DNA of 64,000 bases from the NCBI GenBank assembly GCA_965661265.1, contig CBFIDE010000005.1:62001-126000 (forward strand), written 5' to 3'. Shown here in pieces: positions 51,837 to 59,689 of the stretch (positions are counted from its first letter, which is position 1; every line of letters starts with the position of its first letter). This DNA is from CBFIDE01 sp965661265. Lineage in GTDB: Bacteria; Bacteroidota; Bacteroidia; Flavobacteriales; Schleiferiaceae. A program made the translations under genes and the position numbers. The notes under the pieces were generated by a model. The model saw nothing but the letters and a program-made list of their open reading frames with translations. It ran no database searches and was not told where the DNA came from.

Positions 51837-53525
51837 TTAGCCGTTCATTGAGATTAAGAACTCATCATTGTCCATAGTTCTACTCATTCTATCATGAAGG
51901 AATTCCATAGCTTCTACTGCATTCATATCAGCAAGGTGTCTTCTAAGAATCCACATTCTCTGTAAGGTTTCTTTGTCTAACAACAGATCTTCCTTTCTAG
52001 TCCCTGAAGCAATTAGGTCAATTGCTGGCCAGATTCTACGGTTTGCAATCTTTCTATCCAACTGCATTTCCATATTACCAGTTCCCTTAAATTCTTCAAA
52101 AATAACTTCGTCCATCTTGGATCCAGTATCAATTAAGGCAGTAGCAAGGATCGTTAAGGAACCTCCATTCTCTATCTTTCTTGCTGCACCAAAGAATCTT
52201 TTAGGTTTGTGTAATGCATTTGCATCCACACCACCAGAAAGTACTTTTCCTGATGCCGGAGATACAGTATTATAGGCTCTAGCCAATCTTGTAATTGAAT
52301 CTAAAAGAATAATTACATCATGACCACATTCTGTCATTCTCTTGGCTTTCTCCAGCACAATATTAGCCACTCTTACATGTCTTTCAGCTGGCTCATCAAA
52401 AGTAGAAGCTACAACCTCTGCATTTACGCTTCTGGCCATATCCGTTACCTCCTCAGGTCTTTCATCTACCAAAAGAATAATCATATAAGCTTCAGGGTGA
52501 TTAGCTGCAATAGCATTGGCCACTTCCTTTAGCAAAGTTGTTTTACCAGTTTTTGGTTGGGCAACAATTAATCCCCTTTGTCCTTTTCCAATAGGTGAGA
52601 ATAAGTCTATGATTCGTGTTGATAAGGTTCCCTTGTCTCCGGTAAGATTAAATTTCTCTTGTGGAAATAAAGGTGTAAGATGTTCAAAACTAACACGGTC
52701 TCTTACAAAATCTGGCTCTCTACCATTGATTTTTTCTACCTTAACTAATGGGAAATACTTTTCTCCTTCTTTTGGTGGTCTAACTTGACCTCTTACAGTA
52801 TCCCCAGTCTTTAATCCAAATAGTTTTACTTGAGATTGCGAAAGGTAAATGTCGTCTGGGGAGTTTAGATAATTATAATCAGAGGAACGTAAAAATCCAT
52901 ATCCATCTGGCATCATTTCTAAAACACCTTCACTAACTACGATGCCATCAAACTCATATTGCTTGTTTCTCCTATTCCTATTCTGATTAGGATTATTTTG
53001 ATTGGCATTATTGTTATTAGCTTCCGGTCTTTTATGATTATTGTCCTTGTTATCAGGCCTGTTGTCATTCCTGTTATCAGTTATACCTTCAAGAGGCTTT
53101 CTGCGCTCAGGGCGATCTGAATTGTCTCTATTTAGTCTTCTGTCCTGAGCAGCTGCAGGTCTTGCAGGTCTGGCCGGTCTTGACTCTTCTGCACTATCCT
53201 TGGTCGCTTCTTTATTTTCAGCAACTGGTCTAGCAGGACGTGGCGTTCTAGCAGGATGTGGTGTTCTTTCTGGTCTCTGAGGTTTCTCTGGAGATTCAGA
53301 GTCTACCTTTAATTCTTCTTTGGCAGCTGTATTTTCTGCTTTTGTAACAGGCTTTTGCTCTGAAGTAATTTCTTTGACCTTATCTGGATTTACCGCTTGA
53401 TGATCAAGTATGGTATAGACTAGGTCTTGTTTGTTTAGGGATTTAAACTTTTTAATCTGAAGTTTTTCGGCTACATCTTTAAGATCTTGCAGCTTCATTC
53501 CCTTGAGTTGAGTGATGTCGTACAT
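51837..53525 (-). CDS. rho: Transcription termination factor Rho, with long disordered insert
   Basis: Rho helicase, 562 residues against about 420 in E. coli. Residues 1-43 are the Rho_N domain. Residues about 44-189 are a low-complexity insert rich in Arg-Pro-Ala repeats (RPARP, TPHPART) and then Asn/Asp/Arg. The cold-shock-like RNA domain follows (190-265, MMPDGYGFLRSS), then the ATPase with Walker A PKTGKTT (324-330), Walker B-like DVIILLDSITRLARAY and the Q/R-loops. Inserts of this kind occur in Bacteroidota Rho and have been linked to condensate formation in Bacteroides. The bidirectional terminator closes the gene. Confidence 0.96.
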   Translation of the reverse strand: MYDITQLKGMKLQDLKDVAEKLQIKKFKSLNKQDLVYTILDHQAVNPDKVKEITSEQKPVTKAENTAAKEELKVDSESPEKPQRPERTPHPARTPRPARPVAENKEATKDSAEESRPARPARPAAAQDRRLNRDNSDRPERRKPLEGITDNRNDNRPDNKDNNHKRPEANNNNANQNNPNQNRNRRNKQYEFDGIVVSEGVLEMMPDGYGFLRSSDYNYLNSPDDIYLSQSQVKLFGLKTGDTVRGQVRPPKEGEKYFPLVKVEKINGREPDFVRDRVSFEHLTPLFPQEKFNLTGDKGTLSTRIIDLFSPIGKGQRGLIVAQPKTGKTTLLKEVANAIAANHPEAYMIILLVDERPEEVTDMARSVNAEVVASTFDEPAERHVRVANIVLEKAKRMTECGHDVIILLDSITRLARAYNTVSPASGKVLSGGVDANALHKPKRFFGAARKIENGGSLTILATALIDTGSKMDEVIFEEFKGTGNMEMQLDRKIANRRIWPAIDLIASGTRKEDLLLDKETLQRMWILRRHLADMNAVEAMEFLHDRMSRTMDNDEFLISMNG

Positions 53526-53689
53526 CTAATAAAATGGTATTAAAATAATTTGATAATTTTTTTGTGGAAAATTAGTAGGAAAACAAAGAATATGTTCCCT
53601 TTGTAAAGATTGTTGGAGACAATATTACGAATAATTAAAGAATATTGAGAGTATCCAATCTTTTTTTACAAATTTTGAAAAAAATACAA

Positions 53690-54094
53690 ATGATTCAAAG
53701 AGTCCAAACAGTATATCTCTTTCTTGCCCTGCTAAGTTCTCTATTAGGCTGCTTCTACTTTCCTATTATCGAAGGCCCTGAATTGAGCTCTTTAGCAATG
53801 AATGACATAACCTATTTAATATCTTTTGTATTGAGTGCATTATTATCCCTACTTGCTGTGTTTTCATATAAAGATAGGAAACGACAAGTTGTTCTTGGGC
53901 GTTTAGTTGTAATTATCAACTTTGTTTTATTTGGGCTTATTCTTTATCTGTATTTCACGGCATATGATACATCCTCTTTTACACTAGGGACAGGAAGCTT
54001 TATGCCTATAGCTAGTGTTATATTAACTTCACTGGCAAATAGAGCTATCATGAAAGATGAAAGCTTGGTGAGAGCAGCGGAGAGATTTAGATAA
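53690..54094 (+). CDS. DUF4293 membrane protein
   Basis: A 134-residue inner-membrane protein with four transmembrane helices, opening with MIQRVQTVYLFLALLSSLL, the hallmark of the DUF4293 family. Function is unknown; from memory the family lies next to rho in many Bacteroidota, as here (divergent). I chose the ATG at 53690 from the family's usual start; a TTG 45 bp upstream adds an unlikely N-terminus. It ends 4 bp before the convergent phosphoesterase gene. Confidence 0.9.
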   Translation: MIQRVQTVYLFLALLSSLLGCFYFPIIEGPELSSLAMNDITYLISFVLSALLSLLAVFSYKDRKRQVVLGRLVVIINFVLFGLILYLYFTAYDTSSFTLGTGSFMPIASVILTSLANRAIMKDESLVRAAERFR

Positions 54095-54098
54095 AAAT

Positions 54099-54590
54099 TT
54101 ATCTATCTATTTCTGCTACTTCTAAATCGCTTACTTGACCTTTTTGAATATTAAAGCGGAGTAGTGTTCTTTTATTATGAAAACCGTGTTTTCCTATCGC
54201 ACCCGGGTTCATATGAAGCAAGTTGAGTTTTTTATCTCTCATTACCTTAAGTATATGGCTATGACCACAAATAAATAAGTCTGGTGGGTTTTGATAGATT
54301 TCTTCTTTTACATTTTTAGTATATCTATTTGGATAACCTCCAATATGGGTTATCCATACTTTTTTGCCCCCGATTTCAAACTTTTGGTGTAATGGGAATT
54401 CACTTCTTATTTGTGTGTTATCAATGTTTCCGTAAACAGCTCTAAGTGGAGCAACTTCTTTTAAGGCATCTGTAACACTCAAGTCTCCAATATCACCTGC
54501 ATGCCAGATTTCATCAGATCCATCGCATAATTTTAAAATCTGATCATCAATAAAGGAATGAGTATCACTTAATAGACAAATTCTTGGCAT
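54099..54590 (-). CDS. YfcE/MJ0936-type metallophosphoesterase
   Basis: A 163-residue calcineurin-like phosphoesterase. All metal-binding blocks are present: LLSDTHS, WHAGDIGD, VYGNID, THIGG and CGHSHI. It should hydrolyse phosphodiesters in the cytoplasm; physiological substrate is unknown for the family. The start lies 35 bp from the divergent truA ATG. Confidence 0.92.
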   Translation of the reverse strand: MPRICLLSDTHSFIDDQILKLCDGSDEIWHAGDIGDLSVTDALKEVAPLRAVYGNIDNTQIRSEFPLHQKFEIGGKKVWITHIGGYPNRYTKNVKEEIYQNPPDLFICGHSHILKVMRDKKLNLLHMNPGAIGKHGFHNKRTLLRFNIQKGQVSDLEVAEIDR

Positions 54591-54608
54591 TTACAGAAAG
54601 GCTTTAAT

Positions 54609-54616
54609 TAACTTCG
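54609..54616 (+). promoter_or_regulatory. -7 promoter variant TAACTTCG for truA
   Basis: TAnnTTCG variant, 9 bp before the truA ATG, in a 35-bp divergent gap. If used, the 5' leader is only a few bases. Confidence 0.45.
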
Positions 54617-54625
54617 CTAAGTTAT

Positions 54626-55393
54626 ATGAAAGGTCAAAAAACAAGGTACTTCCTTGAATTAAGTTTTTTAGGAACAAATTATCATGGTTGGCAAGTACAG
54701 CCCAATGCCATCAGTGTGCAGGAAGTGCTCAATGATAAAATTAGCGTTATTTTAAAAGAAGCTATCTCTATTGTTGGTGCAGGAAGGACTGATACAGGTG
54801 TTCATGCCAAGCAGATATATGCTCATTTTGATTGCTCAACAGAGATTGAATCCTTGAGTGATTTTAAGTTTCACTTGAATAATTTTTTACCTGAAGATAT
54901 AGCAATTCATGATGTTTTTAAAGTTGAAAGTGACCATCATACTAGGTTTGATGCCACTGCTAGGACTTATGAATACCTGATCCATCGTAGTAAGAATCCG
55001 TTTTTAACCAACTCTTCATATTATTATAAACACGACCTAGATATAGAATTGATGAATAAAGCAGCGAGCCTTCTTATAGGTACTAAAGACTTCAGCTGCT
55101 TTTCGCGATCTAAAACTCAAACTAAGACTAATATCTGCAGTATTACCTTAGCTGAATGGAAAGAAACGGAAGATGGATTTATATTTAGGGTAAGTGCGGA
55201 TCGGTTTTTAAGAAATATGGTGAGAGCTATTGTAGGAACTTTACTAAATGTAGGGTGCTCTAAAATAAGAATTGAAGAAATTGAAAATATTATAGCTTCA
55301 AAGGATAGAAGTCAGGCAGGTGAATCAGCACCAGCTCATGGACTCTATTTGACTAAAGTAAGCTATCCAAAAGAAATTGTGAATGTCCAATAA
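54626..55393 (+). CDS. truA: tRNA pseudouridine(38-40) synthase
   Basis: TruA, 255 residues, making pseudouridine at positions 38-40 of the tRNA anticodon stem. The catalytic Asp56 is in GAGRTDTGVHA. Other family blocks are SFLGTNYHGWQVQPN, TARTYEYLIHRS, DFSCFSRS and VSADRFLRNMVRAIVGTLL. Full length. The stop lies 11 bp inside the ABC exporter gene, so the two are translationally coupled. Confidence 0.96.
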   Translation: MKGQKTRYFLELSFLGTNYHGWQVQPNAISVQEVLNDKISVILKEAISIVGAGRTDTGVHAKQIYAHFDCSTEIESLSDFKFHLNNFLPEDIAIHDVFKVESDHHTRFDATARTYEYLIHRSKNPFLTNSSYYYKHDLDIELMNKAASLLIGTKDFSCFSRSKTQTKTNICSITLAEWKETEDGFIFRVSADRFLRNMVRAIVGTLLNVGCSKIRIEEIENIIASKDRSQAGESAPAHGLYLTKVSYPKEIVNVQ

Positions 55394-57212
55394 TGTAAGT
55401 GGAAAAGCCTTTGATCTAGGCCTCTTAAAAAAAATACTTGCTTATGTAAAACCTTATAAAGGAATATTCATAGGCGCTTTTCTCTTAACGGTTGTGCTCT
55501 CTGCTTTAACTACAGCAAGACCTATATTGATACAATACATTATTGACAATTTTGTACTTAAGCCAGATGCGGAAAGCTTACTAAGCTATACTCTAATTCT
55601 AACGGCTCTATTATTTGGTGAATCAATCTTTCAGTTCTTATTCCTTTATGCTGCTAATTATCTAGGGCAAAACATTCTTTATGACTTAAGAATTAAGCTA
55701 TATGCGCACATCTTAAATTTTAAACTTCAGTATTTTGATACTACTGCAATTGGAACTTTGGTGACCAGAGCGGTGTCTGATATTGAAACCATCGCAGATA
55801 TATTTGCGCAAGGCTTGCTCGTAATTTTTGGAGATCTCTTCAAAATACTAGTAATGGTTCTGGCCATGTTTTACTTTTTTGATTACCGTCTTGTACTTAT
55901 TAGCCTTTCTGTTGTACCTGTTCTATATTACGCAACAAGACTTTTTCAAATAAAAATTAAATCAGCATTTCAAGATGTAAGAACTCAAGTAGCTGCCTTG
56001 AATGCTTTTGTTCAGGAGCATATAAGTGGAATGAATGTGGTTCAGATTTTTAATAGAGAAGAAAAGGAGCTAAAGAAGTTTAAAGAAATTAACCAAAAGC
56101 ATAAAAAAGCCAATATTGAGTCTATCTGGTATTTCTCAATTTTCCTTCCAATTATAGAAATCATGTCTGCTATCAGCATAGGTCTGGTAGTATGGTATGG
56201 TGGCTTGGAGGCGGCTGAAGGTGGTACTAAAATGAGTTTAGAGATATTAATCAATCAATGGAGAGGAATTCCAATTGCTGATGAAAATATGGTTATTAGT
56301 CTTGGTGAAATAACTGCAATAATCATTTTTATAAATATGCTTTTTAGACCACTACGCCAGCTGGCAGATAGATTTAATACCCTTCAAATGGGTATGGTTG
56401 CCTCGGAAAGAGTTTTCAAAATCTTAGAATCTAATGACAGAATTCAAGACCAGGGAACAGAAAAGCTTGAAAATGTAAAGGGTAGCATAGTGTTTGAAGA
56501 TGTCCATTTTGGGTATAATCAAAATGAGGAAATATTAAAAGGTGTATCCTTTGAATTGAAAGAGGGTGAAACTCTAGCAATAGTTGGTGCTACTGGTGCA
56601 GGAAAGTCTACTTTGATTAATCTTCTAAGTAGGTTTTATGAAATTTGGTCTGGGAGTATCTATCTAGACGGAACGGATATTAAAAACCTGAAGCTAAGTT
56701 CTTTAAGAGATCATATTGCTGTGGTTTTGCAAGATGTATTTTTGTTTTCAGATAGTATTTATAAGAACATCAGCTTAAATAAGGACATAAGCTTGGAAGA
56801 GGTGAAAAAGGCCGCAGAATTTATTGGGGTTGATGAATTCATTAATGAATTGCCAGAAGGTTATCATTATAATGTAAAAGAAAGAGGTAATATGTTGAGC
56901 GTGGGCCAAAGACAATTATTAGCTTTCTTGAGAGCATATGTGTCTAGCCCTTCTGTTTTAGTTTTAGATGAAGCTACTTCTTCAATTGACACTGAGAGCG
57001 AATTGCTGATTCAGGAAGCTATTGATAAGTTAACTGAGAACAGAACGAGCATTGTTATTGCCCATAGATTAGCAACCATAAAAAAGGCTGATAAGATCCT
57101 GGTGATGGATAAAGGGATAATTGTAGAAGAAGGAAAGCATTCTGAACTTTTAGCCATGAATGGGTTTTATACAAGGCTTTACGAAATGCAATTTAAAGCT
57201 CAAGAATTTTAA
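55383..57212 (+). CDS. ABC exporter, fused permease/ATPase (MsbA-like)
   Basis: A 609-residue half-transporter with six membrane helices (about 20-340) and a C-terminal ATPase (about 365-605). Walker A is GATGAGKSTL, the Q-loop VVLQDVFLF, signature LSVGQRQ (Val for the usual Gly), Walker B VLVLDEATSSID, and the H-loop IAHRLAT. It works as a homodimer, exporting lipid or drug-like molecules. The region between helices 5 and 6 has an extra hydrophilic stretch (GGLEAAEGGTKMSLEILINQ, with more after it) of about 35 residues. Coupled to truA by overlap; its end overlaps the next gene convergently by 4 bp. Confidence 0.9.
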   Translation: MSNNVSGKAFDLGLLKKILAYVKPYKGIFIGAFLLTVVLSALTTARPILIQYIIDNFVLKPDAESLLSYTLILTALLFGESIFQFLFLYAANYLGQNILYDLRIKLYAHILNFKLQYFDTTAIGTLVTRAVSDIETIADIFAQGLLVIFGDLFKILVMVLAMFYFFDYRLVLISLSVVPVLYYATRLFQIKIKSAFQDVRTQVAALNAFVQEHISGMNVVQIFNREEKELKKFKEINQKHKKANIESIWYFSIFLPIIEIMSAISIGLVVWYGGLEAAEGGTKMSLEILINQWRGIPIADENMVISLGEITAIIIFINMLFRPLRQLADRFNTLQMGMVASERVFKILESNDRIQDQGTEKLENVKGSIVFEDVHFGYNQNEEILKGVSFELKEGETLAIVGATGAGKSTLINLLSRFYEIWSGSIYLDGTDIKNLKLSSLRDHIAVVLQDVFLFSDSIYKNISLNKDISLEEVKKAAEFIGVDEFINELPEGYHYNVKERGNMLSVGQRQLLAFLRAYVSSPSVLVLDEATSSIDTESELLIQEAIDKLTENRTSIVIAHRLATIKKADKILVMDKGIIVEEGKHSELLAMNGFYTRLYEMQFKAQEF

Positions 57213-57658
57213 TAGGAATAAGGAAATCTGTTCATTTTCTTTTTTGTCTTAACCCCAATACCATAGTATAATGCCATGCTAATTGTCGGAATGAAACCTA
57301 AAGCAATTAAAATAAGCATGAGTCGATCTCTATCTTGGGTATAGAATAAATAAGAGTAGATAACCAATATCAGAATCATAAAAGCAAAGGATAAATTAAA
57401 TCCAATACGTACAAATTGATATCTTTTAGAAAGACGTAGAAAACTAGGTATTCTTTTTTCAACAAGAAACAAAATTGTATTTGTACTTCTTAAAGATAGA
57501 GGCATAGGACTATTCCTAAGGCTAGATTTTATTTCCTCAATTTCATAACCATTTTGTTTTTTCAGAAAATAGTATTCTGCGAGCTTATTAACATAGTCCT
57601 TAATCCAAAAATAAAGCCCACATAAAAATGTGGGCTTTGGCCATAAAATGTTTATCAA
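57209..57658 (-). CDS. Membrane protein of unknown function, start uncertain
   Basis: Up to 149 residues. The C-terminal half has two transmembrane helices (IGFNLSFAFMILILVIYSYLF and MLILIALGFIPTISMALYYGIGV) with a basic end. The N-terminal boundary is unclear: the only early start is a TTG at 57658, but a strong hairpin terminator for the upstream SPFH gene lies at 57613-57638 inside that reading. The stretch from EYYFLKKQNGYEIEEIKSSL onward looks protein-like, so the true start is probably after the hairpin at a rare start codon. Similar to no family I recognise. Confidence 0.55.
   Translation of the reverse strand: MINILWPKPTFLCGLYFWIKDYVNKLAEYYFLKKQNGYEIEEIKSSLRNSPMPLSLRSTNTILFLVEKRIPSFLRLSKRYQFVRIGFNLSFAFMILILVIYSYLFYTQDRDRLMLILIALGFIPTISMALYYGIGVKTKKKMNRFPYSY
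57605..57638 (-). terminator. Rho-independent terminator of the SPFH gene
   Basis: Perfect 10-bp stem AAAGCCCACA / TGTGGGCTTT with a 6-base loop, then ATTTTT on the minus strand, 28 bp after the SPFH stop codon. Confidence 0.85.
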
Positions 57659-57666
57659 CTTATTTA

Positions 57667-58596
57667 TTACGAGTTTTCTTCAGAACTATTTGTATCAACT
57701 GACTTATTCATATCAGATAACTCATTGGTTGCTGCAAAAGAAGTAATCATACTATTCATCATATCGCTGGCCGCATTGGGAGTGTTTGGCAATAGAATTA
57801 AACTACTCTTTGAATGCTCACTGACATGACTTAATGTATCGTAATGTTGCGTGATAACTATAAGAGCAGAAGCTTCTTGAGAATTAATCCCTACCTTATT
57901 TAAGACTTCAACACTTTCTTCCAATCCACGAGCAATTTCTCTTCTTTGATCGGCAATTCCTTGCCCTTGAAGTCTTTTGCTTTCAGCCTCAGCTGTGGCC
58001 TTAGCAACTATCTTGATCCTTTCAGCTTCTCCTTCATATTCTGCAGCCGTTTTCTCTCTTTCAGCAGCATTAATTCTATTCATGGCTTCTTTTACCTGTA
58101 ATGCAGGATCTATATCAGTTACAAGTGCTTTGGTAATATCATATCCATAGTCATTCATTGCTTGTTGCAATTCTCTTTTTATCGCATTAGCGATATCATC
58201 TTTTTTCTCAAAAACATCGTCCAGTTTTAAGCGAGGAACTTCCGCTCTTACTGTGTCAAAAACATAAGAAGTAATTTGATCTTGAGGAGCATCAAGTTTA
58301 TAGAAGGCCTCGTAGATTTTAGCGTTTAAGATCATATACTGAACGCTGACTTTCATCTTTACAAACACATCATCCTTTGTCTTTGTCTCAACAATCACAT
58401 CCAATTGTTGAACTCTTAGGCTTACTCTACCTGAAATTCTATCAATAAATGGAATTTTTAAATTAAGCCCTGAACTTCTAACGGAATGAAATTTACCAAG
58501 TCTTTCAACTAATGCGGCCGTTTGCTGCTTCACCGTGAATAGTCCTAAAAATAAAAGGACAAGAACTATTGCTATAAAAAGATAAATGAGTGTCAT
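57667..58596 (-). CDS. SPFH/band 7 (stomatin-like) membrane protein
   Basis: A 309-residue stomatin-like protein. An N-terminal membrane helix (IYLFIAIVLVLLFLGLF) is followed by the SPFH domain (about 22-180, with VERLGKFHSVRSSGLNLKIPF and VRAEVPRLKLDDVFEKKDDI). A long charged coiled coil then runs from about 180 (INAAEREKTAAEYEGEAERI). This matches the YbbK/QmcA type that forms membrane-organising oligomers. No NfeD partner gene is adjacent. It is closed by a strong terminator. Confidence 0.92.
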   Translation of the reverse strand: MTLIYLFIAIVLVLLFLGLFTVKQQTAALVERLGKFHSVRSSGLNLKIPFIDRISGRVSLRVQQLDVIVETKTKDDVFVKMKVSVQYMILNAKIYEAFYKLDAPQDQITSYVFDTVRAEVPRLKLDDVFEKKDDIANAIKRELQQAMNDYGYDITKALVTDIDPALQVKEAMNRINAAEREKTAAEYEGEAERIKIVAKATAEAESKRLQGQGIADQRREIARGLEESVEVLNKVGINSQEASALIVITQHYDTLSHVSEHSKSSLILLPNTPNAASDMMNSMITSFAATNELSDMNKSVDTNSSEENS

Positions 58597-58667
58597 AAAT
58601 TAGCTTTATTTGAGTTTAGTTAATAGGTTTAGCCAAGGTAAGTATAAAGCCATAATTAGATTGTTTT

Positions 58668-59633
58668 TTGATTAAATACTACAGAATATTAAATCTTGAT
58701 CCTTCTGCAACAAGTCAGGAGATAAAAAATCAATATAGAAAGTTAGCAAGGCAGTATCACCCTGATGTAAATAATAGCCCCGATGCTAAGGAAAAATTCC
58801 TAGAAATTCTTGAAGCCTATGAGATGGTTATTGGCATAAGGAAAGCCAGAGTTAAGGCTCAGTCAGACTATCCGCCTAAACATTCTGCTCCTCATGCCAA
58901 GCCTAAGATGAGCGATAAGGAGTTTCATGATTTACAGGAGAGAGTTGCAAAAGAGAAAGCAAAAGAGCGAGCTAGGGCTAGATATGTGAAGTATAAAAAA
59001 CAAAAGGAATTAGAACAATCTAAAAGCTTCTCTAAAGGAGTTCTGGGTTTTCTGATATTAGTTGGCTTGATCGCAGTATCGATTTACGGAAATAAACTAT
59101 TTATCATTTGGAAAGTAAGTCAGGATCCATTTTTATTGGAAGCCCGAGTTATAGAGTTGGGCACCAAGCAAATGGTATATCAATATGAATATAATGGCCA
59201 TGTATATACCGATGGAAACTTTGTTAGAAGTCATGGACTTGAAATGATCGCAAAGAATGGAATGCCAATTAAAATTGGAGATGGCTTTCAATTAACCATT
59301 AACAAAGAGGATCCTAGCTATAAGCTTATTGACTTTGAAAAGGTTTCAGTTAGGACTTTAGATAGATATTTTAAAGTTTGTAGAAATAAGGTGCTAAATC
59401 TTATGGAGGAGGAGTGGAGCGATTTAAATGAAAGGGAAAGGTTTGCTAGATCTAGTTGCTTGGTTAGTTTAGTATTTGAAAAAGATAGAATTTCCGGACT
59501 TAGTAATATTTATTACCATAATGCCAACCCACTAGAGAACATTATTGATAATAAGATTAGTTGGTTCTTTTATGAGAAAATGAATACTTATTCTAATTCT
59601 CTTCAGCTCTGTAATGGAGAGGTGATTGATTAG
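58668..59633 (+). CDS. J-domain membrane protein
   Basis: A 321-residue protein. Residues 1-60 are a J domain with the HPD triad (RQYHPDVNN), which stimulates DnaK. A basic region (RVAKEKAKERARARYVKYKK) is followed by one membrane helix (LGFLILVGLIAVSIYGNKLFI, residues about 125-145) and a C-terminal beta-rich domain of 175 residues with no recognised family. This suggests a membrane-tethered DnaK recruiter. The start is a TTG, chosen because the J domain begins right there (IKYYRILNLDPSA) and no ATG precedes it. Confidence 0.83.
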   Translation: MIKYYRILNLDPSATSQEIKNQYRKLARQYHPDVNNSPDAKEKFLEILEAYEMVIGIRKARVKAQSDYPPKHSAPHAKPKMSDKEFHDLQERVAKEKAKERARARYVKYKKQKELEQSKSFSKGVLGFLILVGLIAVSIYGNKLFIIWKVSQDPFLLEARVIELGTKQMVYQYEYNGHVYTDGNFVRSHGLEMIAKNGMPIKIGDGFQLTINKEDPSYKLIDFEKVSVRTLDRYFKVCRNKVLNLMEEEWSDLNERERFARSSCLVSLVFEKDRISGLSNIYYHNANPLENIIDNKISWFFYEKMNTYSNSLQLCNGEVID

Positions 59634-59663
59634 CTTTTTACCTTTAATCCCTAATGATTTGCT

Positions 59664-59671
59664 TATTTTCG
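59664..59671 (+). promoter_or_regulatory. -7 promoter variant TATTTTCG for hisS
   Basis: TAnnTTCG variant followed by C, 18 bp upstream of the hisS ATG; the same octamer precedes the right-hand lipoprotein operon. Confidence 0.45.
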
Positions 59672-59689
59672 CTGCAACAATTTTAGTTT

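Noticed and set aside
54089..54104. Hairpin AGATAAA/TTTATCT between convergent DUF4293 and phosphoesterase genes
   Set aside because: All A/T-rich stem with a 2-base loop and no T tract; too weak to call a terminator.
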